The notes: generated by a model from the letters alone, not told the origin. 39,645 nt of DNA from Solirubrobacter sp035555675 (GCA_035555675.1 DATMGH010000190.1:1-39645); one strand, 5' to 3'; shown: positions 22,045-30,927, numbered from the stretch's first letter. Program-made: numbers and translations.

Positions 22045-23220
22045 ATGCAGGGCAGGACGACGAGGTGGGTGGGCGCAGTACTCGTCGTCCTGCTCGCTGG
22101 ATGCGGCGGCTCCGCCAAGGAGCCGCCGTCGAAGAAGCCGGTCCAGATCTGGACGCGCGGGGACATCTCGTTCGGCGTCCTCGCGCCCCTGACGGGCGCG
22201 GAGGCCGACCGCGGCCGCGATCTGGTCGACGGCGCGAAGCTCGCCGCCGAGGACCTCAACGTCCGCGGCGGCGTGCTCGGCAAGGAGGTCAAGCTGCTCA
22301 CGCACGACGATCGATGCGAGGCGGCCGCAGGCCGGGCGAGTGCCCAGGAGCTGGCGGGCCAGGCGCCGGCCGGCGTGCTCGGCGGCGTCTGCGACGACGC
22401 CGCCAAGGCGGCGGCGCGCACGCTGGGGAAGGACCTCCCGTTCCTGGTCACCGCCGCGAACTCGCCGCGGATCGTGAGCCGCAAGCAGACGCCGACCGCG
22501 TACCTCACGAACGGCACGCCGTACCAGGCGGCGCTCGCCGCACTGCACTTCCTGGTGCTCGACAACGCGCACGCGCTGGCGACCGTGAGCACCGGCGACC
22601 GCGCGTCCAAGACGCTCGCCGACCAGGTGATCGGGCTCGCCTCGCCGTCGCCGAAGGCCGTCAGCCAGCAGACGATCGACGCGTCCGCGGACGTCGCGCA
22701 GGTCGCGAAGACGGCGCTGGCCGCCAAGCCGGACGCGGTCTACTTCGCGGGCCCGGCCGCCACGTCGGGCACGCTGCTGGCGGCGTTGCGGGCCGCCAAG
22801 TACGACGGTTCGTTCGTCGCCTCGGCCGAGTCCGAGAGCCCGGAGTTCGTGCAGGCGGCGGGCGACGCAGCGCCGGGCGCGTTCGTGATCGCGCCCGCGA
22901 GCCCGCAGAACCTGCCCGAGGCGGCCGAGTGGACTAAGCGCTTCCAGGAGCGCTTCGAGCGCCCGCCCGGACGGGACGCGCTGCTGGGTTACAACGCGCT
23001 GCGTGCGCTGTCCCAGGCGGTGACGCAGTCCGGCAAGATCGACGCCGAGCGCAACGCCGCGGAGCTGTCGCGGCTCCCGGAGTCCTATGGTGGGTTTCTC
23101 GGCGCGCTGCGCTTCGCCGCCGATCACACGGTCATGTACGACAACAACATCGCATTGACGGTGGGCGACGACGGCTCGTTCAAGCTGGCGAACACGCTGC
23201 GCTCGAGCGTCGACGGCTGA
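22045..23220 (+). CDS. Periplasmic-binding-protein lipoprotein (branched-chain amino acid type)
   Basis: A 391-residue predicted lipoprotein with lipobox L-A-G-C20. The mature part is a type I periplasmic binding protein of the Leu/Ile/Val (Peripla_BP_6) kind. ISFGVLAPLTGAEADRGRDL, LAAEDLNVRGGVLGKEVKLL and the Asp-rich HDDRCEA are the N-terminal lobe; VTAANSPRIVSRKQTPTAYL and later PDAVYFAGPAATSGTLLAAL follow the family order. It would bind a small solute, such as an amino acid, outside the membrane. No permease or ATPase gene lies nearby, so it is an orphan and may be a sensor or chaperone rather than a transporter part. Start ATG 22045 gives a proper lipoprotein leader and a 5-bp gap from the LVIVD gene. 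Confidence 0.82.
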   Translation: MQGRTTRWVGAVLVVLLAGCGGSAKEPPSKKPVQIWTRGDISFGVLAPLTGAEADRGRDLVDGAKLAAEDLNVRGGVLGKEVKLLTHDDRCEAAAGRASAQELAGQAPAGVLGGVCDDAAKAAARTLGKDLPFLVTAANSPRIVSRKQTPTAYLTNGTPYQAALAALHFLVLDNAHALATVSTGDRASKTLADQVIGLASPSPKAVSQQTIDASADVAQVAKTALAAKPDAVYFAGPAATSGTLLAALRAAKYDGSFVASAESESPEFVQAAGDAAPGAFVIAPASPQNLPEAAEWTKRFQERFERPPGRDALLGYNALRALSQAVTQSGKIDAERNAAELSRLPESYGGFLGALRFAADHTVMYDNNIALTVGDDGSFKLANTLRSSVDG

Positions 23221-23221
23221 C

Positions 23222-23926
23222 ATGCGGCGGCTGGTCGTGCTGTGCGCCTGCCTCGCGGTGGTGGGGTGCGGTGAGTCAGGGAAGTCGAGCTATACGGCCG
23301 CCGACGTCAAGGCCGCGTACTACACGGCGCGCGACGGCGGCGCCGACAAGCTGCAGAGCTACTTCGTCGACGAGGACTACCACTCGCACTCTAACTACGT
23401 GCCGATCGGCGGCCTGGAGGTCTGCCCGCTCGCCCAGCGCGCCAGCTACGACGCGGCGCGGGTGGAGAACATGATCGAGCCGAAGGCGGCGCAGCCCGTG
23501 CGGCAGTTCATCGTCGAGCCGAAGGCCGACGACGACGACCGCACGCCGAAGATCACGCAGGGCGCGCTCGTGTTCGGCACCGGCTCGATCGCCTCCGACG
23601 GGATGCGGGCGGTGGGGTCCGGGATGACCAAGTGCCCGGCGACCTACGAGGTGCGCAGCGGACCTTCCCCGATCCTCGGCACCTACCGGGTCAGCGCGCG
23701 GCCGATCGAGTCCGGCGAGTGGAAGGGCGTGATGCAGCAGATCGCGCACACGTATCCCGCCGGGCAGGACGACGTGTACTACGAGGACCTCGCGCACGTC
23801 GTGGTGCAGCACGCGAACGTCATCCTGTACCTCGACGTGACCCACCGGAAGGTCATCGGGGAGCGCTCGGACGCGGCGACGATCGCCGAGTCCGCGCTGC
23901 GGACGGTGCTCAAGCGCCTCGGATGA
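23222..23926 (+). CDS. Unrecognised lipoprotein
   Basis: A 234-residue predicted lipoprotein. The signal peptide MRRLVVLCACLAVVGC has lipobox V-V-G-C16. The mature domain of about 215 residues is mixed alpha/beta and has two later cysteines (VCPL and KCPA contexts), a DEDYHSHSNY segment and a Val-rich HVVVQHANVILYLDVTH strand near the end. The overall pattern recalls the PknH-type extracellular sensor domain, but I do not claim it. It starts 1 bp after the binding-protein gene and overlaps the CopC-CopD start by ATGA, so it is firmly in the operon. A role with the copper proteins or as partner of the orphan binding protein is only suggested by position. Confidence 0.7.
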   Translation: MRRLVVLCACLAVVGCGESGKSSYTAADVKAAYYTARDGGADKLQSYFVDEDYHSHSNYVPIGGLEVCPLAQRASYDAARVENMIEPKAAQPVRQFIVEPKADDDDRTPKITQGALVFGTGSIASDGMRAVGSGMTKCPATYEVRSGPSPILGTYRVSARPIESGEWKGVMQQIAHTYPAGQDDVYYEDLAHVVVQHANVILYLDVTHRKVIGERSDAATIAESALRTVLKRLG

Positions 23927-25608
23927 CCCTGCTCCGCGCGCTCGTCGTGGCCGTGCTGGGGCTGGCGCTCTGCGCCGCGCCCGCGTTCGGGCACGCCACG
24001 ATCGTCCGCACCTCGCCGGCGGACACGTCGGTGCTCAAGACCGCGCCGCGCACCGTGCAGATGCGCTGGAGCGAGCCGGTCGAGCTCAACAAGGGGTCGG
24101 TCCGGCTGCTCGACGCCGCCGGCAACGAGGTCCCCGGCGCGTCCGCCAAGCGCGGGAGCGACCCCGCGACCGCGGAGCTGACCGTGCCGAGCGGGCTCAA
24201 GAACGGCACCTACGTGGTGGCCTGGAAAGTCACCTCGGCGGACTCGCACCCGGTGTCCGGCGCGTTCTCGTTCTCGATCGGGGCGCCGAGCGCGGCGGTG
24301 ACGGTCGGGGCGGCGGGGCCGAACCGGTTCGTCGAGGCGCTCGACGCGATCTCGCGCGGGATCGCGTTCCTCGGGCTCGCGTTCGCGCTCGGCGGGGCGT
24401 GCGTGCTGGTGCTGCTGTGGCCGGCCGGCCCGGCGTCGCGGCGCGGGCGGCGGTTCGTGTGGACGGGCGTGGGGATGCTCGCGGGCGGGACGCTGGCCGT
24501 GCTGCTGCTGCAGGGGCCGTACGCGGGCGCATCGCTCGGGTTCACGCTGTCGACGCGCTTCGGGCAGGCGCTGGCGATCCGGCTCGTGCTGACGGGCGTG
24601 TTCGCCTGGCTCGTGTGGCGCGCGCTGGCGGCGCGCGCGGCCGCGGCGGAAGACTCGCGGCCCGCGGTCGAGGGCTCGCCGGCCGCCGCCGCCCCGGGCG
24701 ACTCGCCGCCGGCGGCTGCCGCCCCGGACGACTCGCCGCCCGCCGTCGCACCGCTCGCCGCGGTGCCGCGCGGCCTGCTGCTCGGCGCCGCCGCGTGCGC
24801 GCTCGGGCTGCTCGTCACGTGGACGCTCACCGACCACTCGCGGACCGGGGTCCAGACGTGGCTCGGCGTCCCGGCGGCGACCGTCCACCTGGCGGCGATG
24901 GCGCTCTGGTTCGGCGGCCTCGCGCTGCTGCTGGTCGGCGTCCTGCGGCGCCCGGACGCGTCGCTGGCCCCCGTGCTGCCGCGCTTCTCGGCGCTCGCGC
25001 TGGCCTGTTTCGTCGCGCTCGGCGTGACCGGCGTCTACCTCGCCTGGCGCCAGACGGGCGCGCTCGCCGCGCTGCCCGCGACCGACTTCGGCAAGCTGCT
25101 GCTGGTCAAGTCCGGCGTGGTCCTCGCGATCATCGCGATCGCGTCGATCTCCCGCCGGGCGCTCGCCCGGCGCGCGACGCTGCGGCGCACCGTGCTGGCC
25201 GAGGTGGGGCTCGGCGTGGTCGTCCTGGGCCTGACCGCGACGCTGGTCAACGCGGAACCGGCGCGGGTCGCCTACGCTCCTCCGTTCGATGTGACCGTGC
25301 CGGGCCCGCAGGGCGGGACCGTGCAGCTGCACATGGAACCCGCCAAGCAGGGCTCGAACGTGGTCGATATCTATCTGAAAGCGAAGGACGGGCTGCTGAT
25401 CGTGCCGCCCGAGGTGACGGCGCGGCTCGCGCCGCCGGACGGCGAGAACATCGGCCCGCTGCCGGTCGAGCTCGGCGGGGCCGAGCCCGGCCACTACGTC
25501 GCGACCGGCATGACCGTCCCGTACCCCGGGCGCTGGACCCTGGAGCTCGCGGTGCGCACGTCGGACATCGACGAGGACGTGATCCGGGTCCCGGTGCAGG
25601 TCCGATGA
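23923..25608 (+). CDS. CopC-CopD fusion copper-binding and copper-import membrane protein
   Basis: A 561-residue protein. The signal peptide ends AFG, leaving His24 as the mature N-terminus. With D107 and H109 (SADSHPVSG) it forms the known Cu(II) site of CopC (H1, D83 and H85 type). The CopC domain spans about 24-125. Residues about 140-430 form a CopD-like membrane domain of eight or so TMs, interrupted by a Pro/Ala/Asp-rich hydrophilic linker (about 245-280) carrying a 30-bp repeat. A C-terminal extracytoplasmic beta domain (about 445-561) follows. Such YobA/CopCD fusions bind copper outside and are thought to move it inward. The gene overlaps both neighbours (ATGA each side). The copper-site residues are intact, so it should be functional. 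Confidence 0.9.
   Translation: MTLLRALVVAVLGLALCAAPAFGHATIVRTSPADTSVLKTAPRTVQMRWSEPVELNKGSVRLLDAAGNEVPGASAKRGSDPATAELTVPSGLKNGTYVVAWKVTSADSHPVSGAFSFSIGAPSAAVTVGAAGPNRFVEALDAISRGIAFLGLAFALGGACVLVLLWPAGPASRRGRRFVWTGVGMLAGGTLAVLLLQGPYAGASLGFTLSTRFGQALAIRLVLTGVFAWLVWRALAARAAAAEDSRPAVEGSPAAAAPGDSPPAAAAPDDSPPAVAPLAAVPRGLLLGAAACALGLLVTWTLTDHSRTGVQTWLGVPAATVHLAAMALWFGGLALLLVGVLRRPDASLAPVLPRFSALALACFVALGVTGVYLAWRQTGALAALPATDFGKLLLVKSGVVLAIIAIASISRRALARRATLRRTVLAEVGLGVVVLGLTATLVNAEPARVAYAPPFDVTVPGPQGGTVQLHMEPAKQGSNVVDIYLKAKDGLLIVPPEVTARLAPPDGENIGPLPVELGGAEPGHYVATGMTVPYPGRWTLELAVRTSDIDEDVIRVPVQVR
24691..24740 (+). repeat. 30-bp-period direct repeat in the CopCD linker
   Basis: GCCCCGGGCGACTCGCCGCC (24691-24710) recurs at 24721-24740 with one mismatch. 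It encodes an APGDSPPA-type linker repeat between membrane helices. Confidence 0.7.
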
Positions 25609-26159
25609 GGCGCGTCCTGCTCGTCGTGCTCGCGCTGCTCGCGTGGCCGGCGCCCGCGCTCGCGCACGTCACGGTGCTGCCGGAGACGTCGCGGCCGGGC
25701 CAGACGCTCGACCTCACGTTCCGCGTCCCGAACGAGCGCGACGAGGCCGCGACCGTGCGCCTGGACGTCTTCCTGCCGCCGGGCGTGCCCGCCGAGGTCC
25801 CGGACCACAAGGGCTGGACGGTGTCCCGCGTCGGCGACGAGGTGCGCTGGACCGCGGAGGACGGCGTCGCGATCCGGCCCGGGCGCCAGGAGGACTTCAA
25901 GGTCCGGCTCGGCCCGCTGCCGAACGCGCCGCGGATCGTCTTCAAGTCGCTCCAGCACTACGCGGACGGGCAGGTCGTGCGCTGGATCCAGGACTCCGGG
26001 CCCGACGACCCGCGCCCGGCGGCGATCCTCGATCTCGGGGGCGCGAAGCAGGCCGGCGGCGGGCCGCCGTGGGCGCTGATCGGCGCCGTCGTCGTCGTGC
26101 TGGCGGTCGCCGCGCTGCTGCTGGTCACGCGCCGCCGCGCGGCACGAAGCGCAGAGTGA
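25605..26159 (+). CDS. ycnI: YcnI-like (DUF1775) copper-binding membrane-anchored protein
   Basis: A 184-residue protein. The signal peptide ends ALA, leaving His21 (HVTVLPETSRPGQTLDLTFR) as the mature N-terminus. That is the copper-binding His of YcnI-type proteins, which use a one-His brace together with a Glu and a Trp; Trp in QVVRWIQDSG is a candidate. The beta-sandwich domain (about 21-140) has RVPNERDEAATVRLDVFLP and KGWTVSR, both typical of DUF1775. A C-terminal TM (WALIGAVVVVLAVAALLLV) and basic end anchor it with the domain outside. It is coupled to CopCD by a 4-bp overlap, matching the known ycnI-copCD pairing. Its last 35 bp overlap the 3' end of the P450 gene on the other strand. 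Confidence 0.88.
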   Translation: MRRVLLVVLALLAWPAPALAHVTVLPETSRPGQTLDLTFRVPNERDEAATVRLDVFLPPGVPAEVPDHKGWTVSRVGDEVRWTAEDGVAIRPGRQEDFKVRLGPLPNAPRIVFKSLQHYADGQVVRWIQDSGPDDPRPAAILDLGGAKQAGGGPPWALIGAVVVVLAVAALLLVTRRRAARSAE

Positions 26160-27156
26160 GCCGGCGGTAGCCGCCGACGGCGGGGGAGGCCAGGCGCTCG
26201 GCCGGGCCCGCCGGCTCGACGCGGTCGGTGGCGGCGGCGATCGCGTCGAGCACGACCGTCGCCTCCAGCCGCGCGAGCGCCGCGCCGAGGCAGAAGTGCA
26301 CGCCGTGGCCGAAGCTGAGGTGGCGCGCGGCGCCGGCGTTGATCGCGCCGTAGTCGAGCTGCACGAGGCCGCCGGCCGGGATCTCGGTGCCGTCAAGGCG
26401 CGTCGAGCCGGTCGCGCGCCGCCAGAAGCCCGTGAACGGCGGGTCGGCCCGCAGGCGGTGCTCGATCAGCGCGGGAATGTCGTCGCGGTGGGCGTCGAGC
26501 TCGGTCAGCGCGCCCGCCAGCAGGTGCCCGACGGAGTCCGACCCGGCGACGAGCACCTCGCGGCACAGGCCGGCGGCCTCGCGCGCCGTGATGGTGGGAT
26601 CGCGCAGCGTGCCGGCGTCGACGAAGTAGCGCATCACGTCGCGCTCGGCGGTCAGGCGGGCGCGGAACTGCTCGCGCGTCTCGTTGGCCGTGTCGTCCGT
26701 GCTGGCGGCGTGCGCGAGCGCTTCGACCACCGGCCAGTCCGGCTCGGGGATCTCGAGCAGCCGCGCGACGATGCGGAACGGCAGCGGGCGGGTGAACGTC
26801 TCGACCACCTCGACCGGCTCGCCGGTGACGATGCCGTCCAGCAGCGCGTCGGCCTCGGCCTGCACCAGCGGCCGGTAGCGTTCGATCACCGCCGGGGCGA
26901 ACCGGCGGCGCAGCACCGAGCGCAGCCGCGTGTGGTCGGGCGGGTCGAGGCCGATCAGCGCCTGCGGGGTGAGCTGCAGCAGCTCGCGGACGCCGTCGTC
27001 CTCGGCGGCCAGCTCGGCCGCCCAGGCGGCGTGCTCGGCGGGCCGCGGCCCGCCGAAGTGGTCCGAGCTCCAGGTCGCGGGGTCGCGCAGGACCGTCAGC
27101 GCGGTCGCCGCGTCGGTCACCAGCCAGCCGTCGAGCGTGTCGTGTCGCCGCACCAT
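26125..27156 (-). CDS. Short cytochrome P450-like protein with altered core motifs
   Basis: A 343-residue bacterial-type P450, while family members are usually about 400. The heme loop FGHGVHFCLG is intact with Cys289. The C-helix PPDHTRLRSVLRRRFAP and the I-helix VAGSDS (202-208) are present. Three things are off. The N-terminus lacks roughly 30-40 residues compared with normal P450s. The K-helix reads IEHRLRADPP, so the invariant Glu of ExxR is His233. About 15 residues of the meander (the NRDP...FPDPxxFDxxR region) are missing between YGAINA and GAARHLSFG. The frame is open throughout, with no stop. It may be a decaying gene or a divergent heme protein. No Shine-Dalgarno precedes ATG 27156, and a 12-bp hairpin lies upstream. 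The substrate is unknown. Confidence 0.75.
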   Translation of the reverse strand: MVRRHDTLDGWLVTDAATALTVLRDPATWSSDHFGGPRPAEHAAWAAELAAEDDGVRELLQLTPQALIGLDPPDHTRLRSVLRRRFAPAVIERYRPLVQAEADALLDGIVTGEPVEVVETFTRPLPFRIVARLLEIPEPDWPVVEALAHAASTDDTANETREQFRARLTAERDVMRYFVDAGTLRDPTITAREAAGLCREVLVAGSDSVGHLLAGALTELDAHRDDIPALIEHRLRADPPFTGFWRRATGSTRLDGTEIPAGGLVQLDYGAINAGAARHLSFGHGVHFCLGAALARLEATVVLDAIAAATDRVEPAGPAERLASPAVGGYRRLTLRFVPRGGA

Positions 27157-27192
27157 CGCAGCCAGCGTACGCCGCCCGGCGGCGTCCGGGGT

Positions 27193-27224
27193 GGCGCGGC
27201 GGCGAGCAGGCCCGCCGCCGCGCC
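27193..27224 (-). terminator. GC-rich hairpin after the 1218-residue secreted protein gene
   Basis: GGCGCGGCGGCG (27193-27204) pairs perfectly with CGCCGCCGCGCC (27213-27224) across an 8-nt loop. In minus-strand transcription it starts 10 nt after the stop of the large gene and separates it from the P450. There is no T-tract. Confidence 0.55.
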
Positions 27225-27234
27225 CCCGTGACGC

Positions 27235-30200
27235 TCAGCTGCGCGCGAACGTCCGCGGCAGGCTCCAGGCGGTGCCGTTCCAGAACCGCGCCTGCCCCTT
27301 GATCGTCACGCCGACGCACATCGAGTCGCCCGCGCAGGCGATCTCGTTCACGGTGCTCGTCGTGCCGGGGTGCCGCGTCCAGTCGGTGCCGTCCCAGGTC
27401 CACAGGTCCTTCGTGTAGCCGCCGCCCGCGCAGAGGTTCGCGCCGCGCGCGCACCCGACCGGGTAGAGGCGGATCTCCTCTCCGCCGTCGTCGATCGTCA
27501 GCTGCGTCCAGGCCGTGCCGTCGAACGTGCTCGGCGTCTGCGACGAGAACCCGGAGAAGCACCGCGTCGTCGAGGCGCACGCGAGCGACTCGCCGTAGTT
27601 GGACAGGTTCGGGAGCATCGTCACGGTCGTGCCGTTGAACGTGCCCGCCATCGGGTTGCCGGTCAGGATGCAGCGGCCGGCCTCCGGGCAGTCCACGCGC
27701 AGCCAGCCGTTGCCGATGTTGCCGCCGATCGGCCCGGTCCAGTCCGCCCCGTCCCACGTCCACAGGACCGAGCGCGGGCTCGCGGTGCGCGCGCCGGCGG
27801 CGACGCAGGACGTCGGCGTCAGGCAGTCGACGTCGAACACGTCGCTCGCGCCCGGCACGTCCGGCAAGGCGCTCCACGCCGTCCCGTCGTAGACGGCGGC
27901 CGCGCCCGCCTGGCTGACGGCGACGCAGTACGTCTCGCTCGGGCACGACACCCGGCGCCGGTAGCCGGTCTCCGGCATCGTCGTGTCCTGCGCGCCGCTC
28001 CAGCCCGTCGCCGCCTGCCACGTGTAGCCGCGGCCGTTGTGGTCGAGCGCCACGCACGTCTCCGCGGTCGGGCACGACACGTCGGTCAGTGCCTCGCCGA
28101 CCGTCGCGTCGACCACCAGCGTCAGCTCGCGCGTCGCGGACGGCCCGTCGGACCCGGCGACCTTGACCGTGAAGGTCCAGGACCCGCCGGTGGTCGGCGT
28201 GCCGCTGAGGCGGCCGGTCGCGGCGTCGAGGCCGATCCCGGTCGGCAGCGAGCCGTCGGTGACGCTCCAGGCGTACGGCGCGGTGCCGCCGAGCACGGTC
28301 AGCGTCTCGTCGTAGGCCTCGTTGACGGTCGCGGCCGGCAGCGTCTCGGTGGTGAGCTCGATGCCGGGCGGCAGGACCTGCAGCGCGAGCGTGCGCGTCG
28401 CGTGCCGGCCGTCGCGGTCGGTCGCGGTCAGCGCGACGTTCACCGTCCCGGCGTCGGTCGGCGTGCCGGTGAGCTGGCCGCCGGTGCCGAGCGTCAGCCC
28501 GGCCGGCAGCGCGTCCGCCGTCCACGTGTAGGGCGCGCGCCCGCCGGTCGCGGTCAGCGTGTGCGTGTACGCGACGCCGACCATCCCCTGCGGCAGCGCC
28601 GCGGTGGCGACCGCGACCGGGTCGACGTCGGCGATCGCCAGCGTGACCGCGGCGCTCGCGGTGCGGCCGTCCGCGTCGGTCACGGTCAGGGTCACCGGCG
28701 CCGAGAACGGGCCGGTCGGGGTGCCGGAGATGCGACCCGCCGGGTCGAGCGTCAGCCCGGCCGGCAGCGGCGCCGCCGCCCAGCGGTACGGCGCGCGACC
28801 GCCGGTCGCGGTGAGCGCCTGGTCGTACGCGACGTACGCCTTGCCGGCCGCCAGCGCCCGCGTGGCCACGCCGAGCGGCGGCGGGTCGACCGCGAGCGTG
28901 AGCTGGCGCGTCGCCTCGTTGCCGTCCACGCCGCGCACGCGCACGGTGAACGTCGCGCCGCCGGTCTCGGTGGGCGTGCCGGAGATCGTGTCGCCGGTGA
29001 GCCGCAGCCCGGCCGGCAGCGCGCCCGCGGCGATGCTCCACGTGTACGGCGTGACGGCCCCGGCGGCTTCGAGCTTCGCGCCGTAGGCGACGCCGGTGGT
29101 CGCGCCCGGGAGCGCGGTCGTGCGGATGCTCGCCGCCGGCGTGCGGGTGAGCACGCGGAACGTGCGCAGGCCCTTCTGGCCGAGCGAGTCCTTGGCGGCG
29201 ACCTCGAACTCGCGCGTGCCGTAGCCGGTCGCGGTGCCGGTCAGCTTGCCGGTGGACGCCTCGAGCTTGATGCCGTCCGGCAGCTTGCCGGACGCGACCG
29301 AGTAGGTCAGGGGCCCGCGCGGGCTGCTGGCCGCGACCTTGGCGCTGTAGGCCTTGCCGTTGTCGGCGTCCGGCAGCGAGGTGGTCGTGAACGACGGCAC
29401 CGGCGGCTTGTCGGCCTTGGCGATCGTCCAGTCCTCGGACCAGATGTTCGGGATGTTCTTGTCGAAGTCGAACTTCCAGACCTTGAAGCGCAGCCCGCCG
29501 CCGGCCTGCAGGCCGCCCGAGAGCCGCCACCACGGGTCCTTCTTGGTGTCCGCCTTCAGCTGCAGGAACACGTCCGCGGTCAGGTACGGGCCGGCGACGT
29601 CGTAGAAGTCGAAGATCAGCTTCGGGCCGACCGCGGCCTTGACGTTGAGCGAGCCGGCCGGGTTCGGCTTGTAGGTCTTGAAGGACGCCGTCGCCTTGCC
29701 GTAGGGACCGAACTTGCTGCCGTCCCACTGCACGCCGAAGGACGTGTCGAACGTCTGCTCGACCATCGTGGTCAGGCTCGCGCCGACCGACGCCTCGCCG
29801 GTGACCTGGAAGTTGAGCTTGGGCACGATCACGACCGGCACCGGGCCGACGGAGAACGTCCAGGAGGAGAAGCGGTAGTCCTTGGAGAGCAGGTCGATGC
29901 CGAGCTCGCACTTGGCCTCGCCGTCGATCGTGACCGTCAGCGTCGCGCTCTGCTTGAGCTTGACGCCGACGTACGCCTGGATCGTCAGCGGGTGCAGCAC
30001 GCCGCCCCAGGCGACCCCGACGTCGGCGCCGGCGTCGAAGGACACGCTGCCGTCGACCGTCGCGCGCGCCTTGGTCGAGCACTTGTACGGCTTCTGGAAG
30101 CCGTTCTTGTCCTTGGCGGCGCTGAACGTGCGCGGCAGGCCCTTCCAGGACCGGCCCGCGTCGCCGGCCAAGGCGCGCTGGAACTCGGCCTTGGACATCG

Positions 30201-30891
30201 TCAGCTGCGGCTTGGCCGCGATCTCCGCCTGCGGGCCGATCGCGGTCAGCGGGGCGGGCCCGCCGTGGGCGATCGTGCGCGTCCCGTCACGGGTGACGGA
30301 CGTGACCGCGAGCAGCAGCCCGCCCGGCGTCTGCGGGCCGACCCCGGCGGCGAGCACGCTGCCGGGGCCGATCAGACCGTCGGGGTCCTCGACGACCACG
30401 TCGCGTTCACCGCTCGGGTCGCCGGTGACCGTCCGGATCGCGGACGGCGCGGCGACGCGCGTCGAGCTCGCCACCCGCTGCGTGTAGCGGACGCCGACCC
30501 AGCCGACCGCGCCGCGGCGCACCTGGGCGCGCGTGCGGTGGTAGGTCGCGTAGGTCGTCAGCTCGCGGCCGCCGATCGCGGGCGCGGTCACCACGTAGCG
30601 CCCCGGGCGCACGTTGCGGAACGAGCGCGACTTCGAGATCACGCGCTTGAAGCCGCGCGGGCCGGTGACCGTCACGCGCGGGCGGCTGCCCTTGGGCGCG
30701 AAGCGGACGGACACCCGCAGCGACGTCCGCTCGCGCTTGGCCTTCTTCTTGCCGAGCACGATCGTCCGGGATGCGCCCTGGCCGTCACAGGAGGCCGGGG
30801 CGCAGACCGGGGCGGCCGCGGAGGCGGTGGAGGGAAGGGCGGTGAGCGCGAGCGCGCTCAGCGCAGGGGCGAGTAGACGCAGTGAGGGCAA
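27235..30891 (-). CDS. Large secreted protein: five Ig-like (He_PIG) repeats and a seven-blade Cys-paired propeller
   Basis: A 1218-residue secreted protein starting with TTG 30891, supported by GGAGA (30902-30898) 6 nt upstream. Order: signal peptide (about 1-25), an N-terminal region (about 30-500) of beta-type sequence I do not recognise, five He_PIG-type Ig domains (about 505-930) and seven C-terminal blades (about 936-1218). The Ig repeats share LPxATVGxAY, GGxxPYxW, LPAGLxL and GxLTGTPT patterns. Each blade begins with a Cys pair such as VSCPTAETCVAL or RVSCPSETYCVAV and most end in WDGTAWT-like strands, giving seven probable disulfide-stapled blades. He_PIG repeats are common in surface adhesins. 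The propeller suggests ligand binding. No enzyme motif is seen. It has no LPXTG-type or WxL-like end, so surface attachment is unclear. Confidence 0.8.
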   Translation of the reverse strand: MPSLRLLAPALSALALTALPSTASAAAPVCAPASCDGQGASRTIVLGKKKAKRERTSLRVSVRFAPKGSRPRVTVTGPRGFKRVISKSRSFRNVRPGRYVVTAPAIGGRELTTYATYHRTRAQVRRGAVGWVGVRYTQRVASSTRVAAPSAIRTVTGDPSGERDVVVEDPDGLIGPGSVLAAGVGPQTPGGLLLAVTSVTRDGTRTIAHGGPAPLTAIGPQAEIAAKPQLTMSKAEFQRALAGDAGRSWKGLPRTFSAAKDKNGFQKPYKCSTKARATVDGSVSFDAGADVGVAWGGVLHPLTIQAYVGVKLKQSATLTVTIDGEAKCELGIDLLSKDYRFSSWTFSVGPVPVVIVPKLNFQVTGEASVGASLTTMVEQTFDTSFGVQWDGSKFGPYGKATASFKTYKPNPAGSLNVKAAVGPKLIFDFYDVAGPYLTADVFLQLKADTKKDPWWRLSGGLQAGGGLRFKVWKFDFDKNIPNIWSEDWTIAKADKPPVPSFTTTSLPDADNGKAYSAKVAASSPRGPLTYSVASGKLPDGIKLEASTGKLTGTATGYGTREFEVAAKDSLGQKGLRTFRVLTRTPAASIRTTALPGATTGVAYGAKLEAAGAVTPYTWSIAAGALPAGLRLTGDTISGTPTETGGATFTVRVRGVDGNEATRQLTLAVDPPPLGVATRALAAGKAYVAYDQALTATGGRAPYRWAAAPLPAGLTLDPAGRISGTPTGPFSAPVTLTVTDADGRTASAAVTLAIADVDPVAVATAALPQGMVGVAYTHTLTATGGRAPYTWTADALPAGLTLGTGGQLTGTPTDAGTVNVALTATDRDGRHATRTLALQVLPPGIELTTETLPAATVNEAYDETLTVLGGTAPYAWSVTDGSLPTGIGLDAATGRLSGTPTTGGSWTFTVKVAGSDGPSATRELTLVVDATVGEALTDVSCPTAETCVALDHNGRGYTWQAATGWSGAQDTTMPETGYRRRVSCPSETYCVAVSQAGAAAVYDGTAWSALPDVPGASDVFDVDCLTPTSCVAAGARTASPRSVLWTWDGADWTGPIGGNIGNGWLRVDCPEAGRCILTGNPMAGTFNGTTVTMLPNLSNYGESLACASTTRCFSGFSSQTPSTFDGTAWTQLTIDDGGEEIRLYPVGCARGANLCAGGGYTKDLWTWDGTDWTRHPGTTSTVNEIACAGDSMCVGVTIKGQARFWNGTAWSLPRTFARS

Positions 30892-30903
30892 GGCGAATCT
30901 CCG

Positions 30904-30927
30904 TTCCGAGTAACGAACTACTCAGAA
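30904..30927. promoter_or_regulatory. Inverted repeat upstream of the large secreted protein gene
   Basis: TTCCGAGTA (30904-30912) faces TACTCAGAA (30919-30927) across 6 nt, with one mismatch per 9-bp arm. It lies just upstream of the Shine-Dalgarno in the short gap before the large gene. It is AT-richer than its surroundings and could be a repressor site or part of the promoter. Confidence 0.45.

Noticed and set aside
27370..30876. A 1168-codon plus-strand open frame opposite the large secreted protein
   Set aside because: Composition is Arg/Ala/Gly/Val with no repeats or domains, while the minus strand has clear Ig repeats, Cys-paired blades and a signal peptide.
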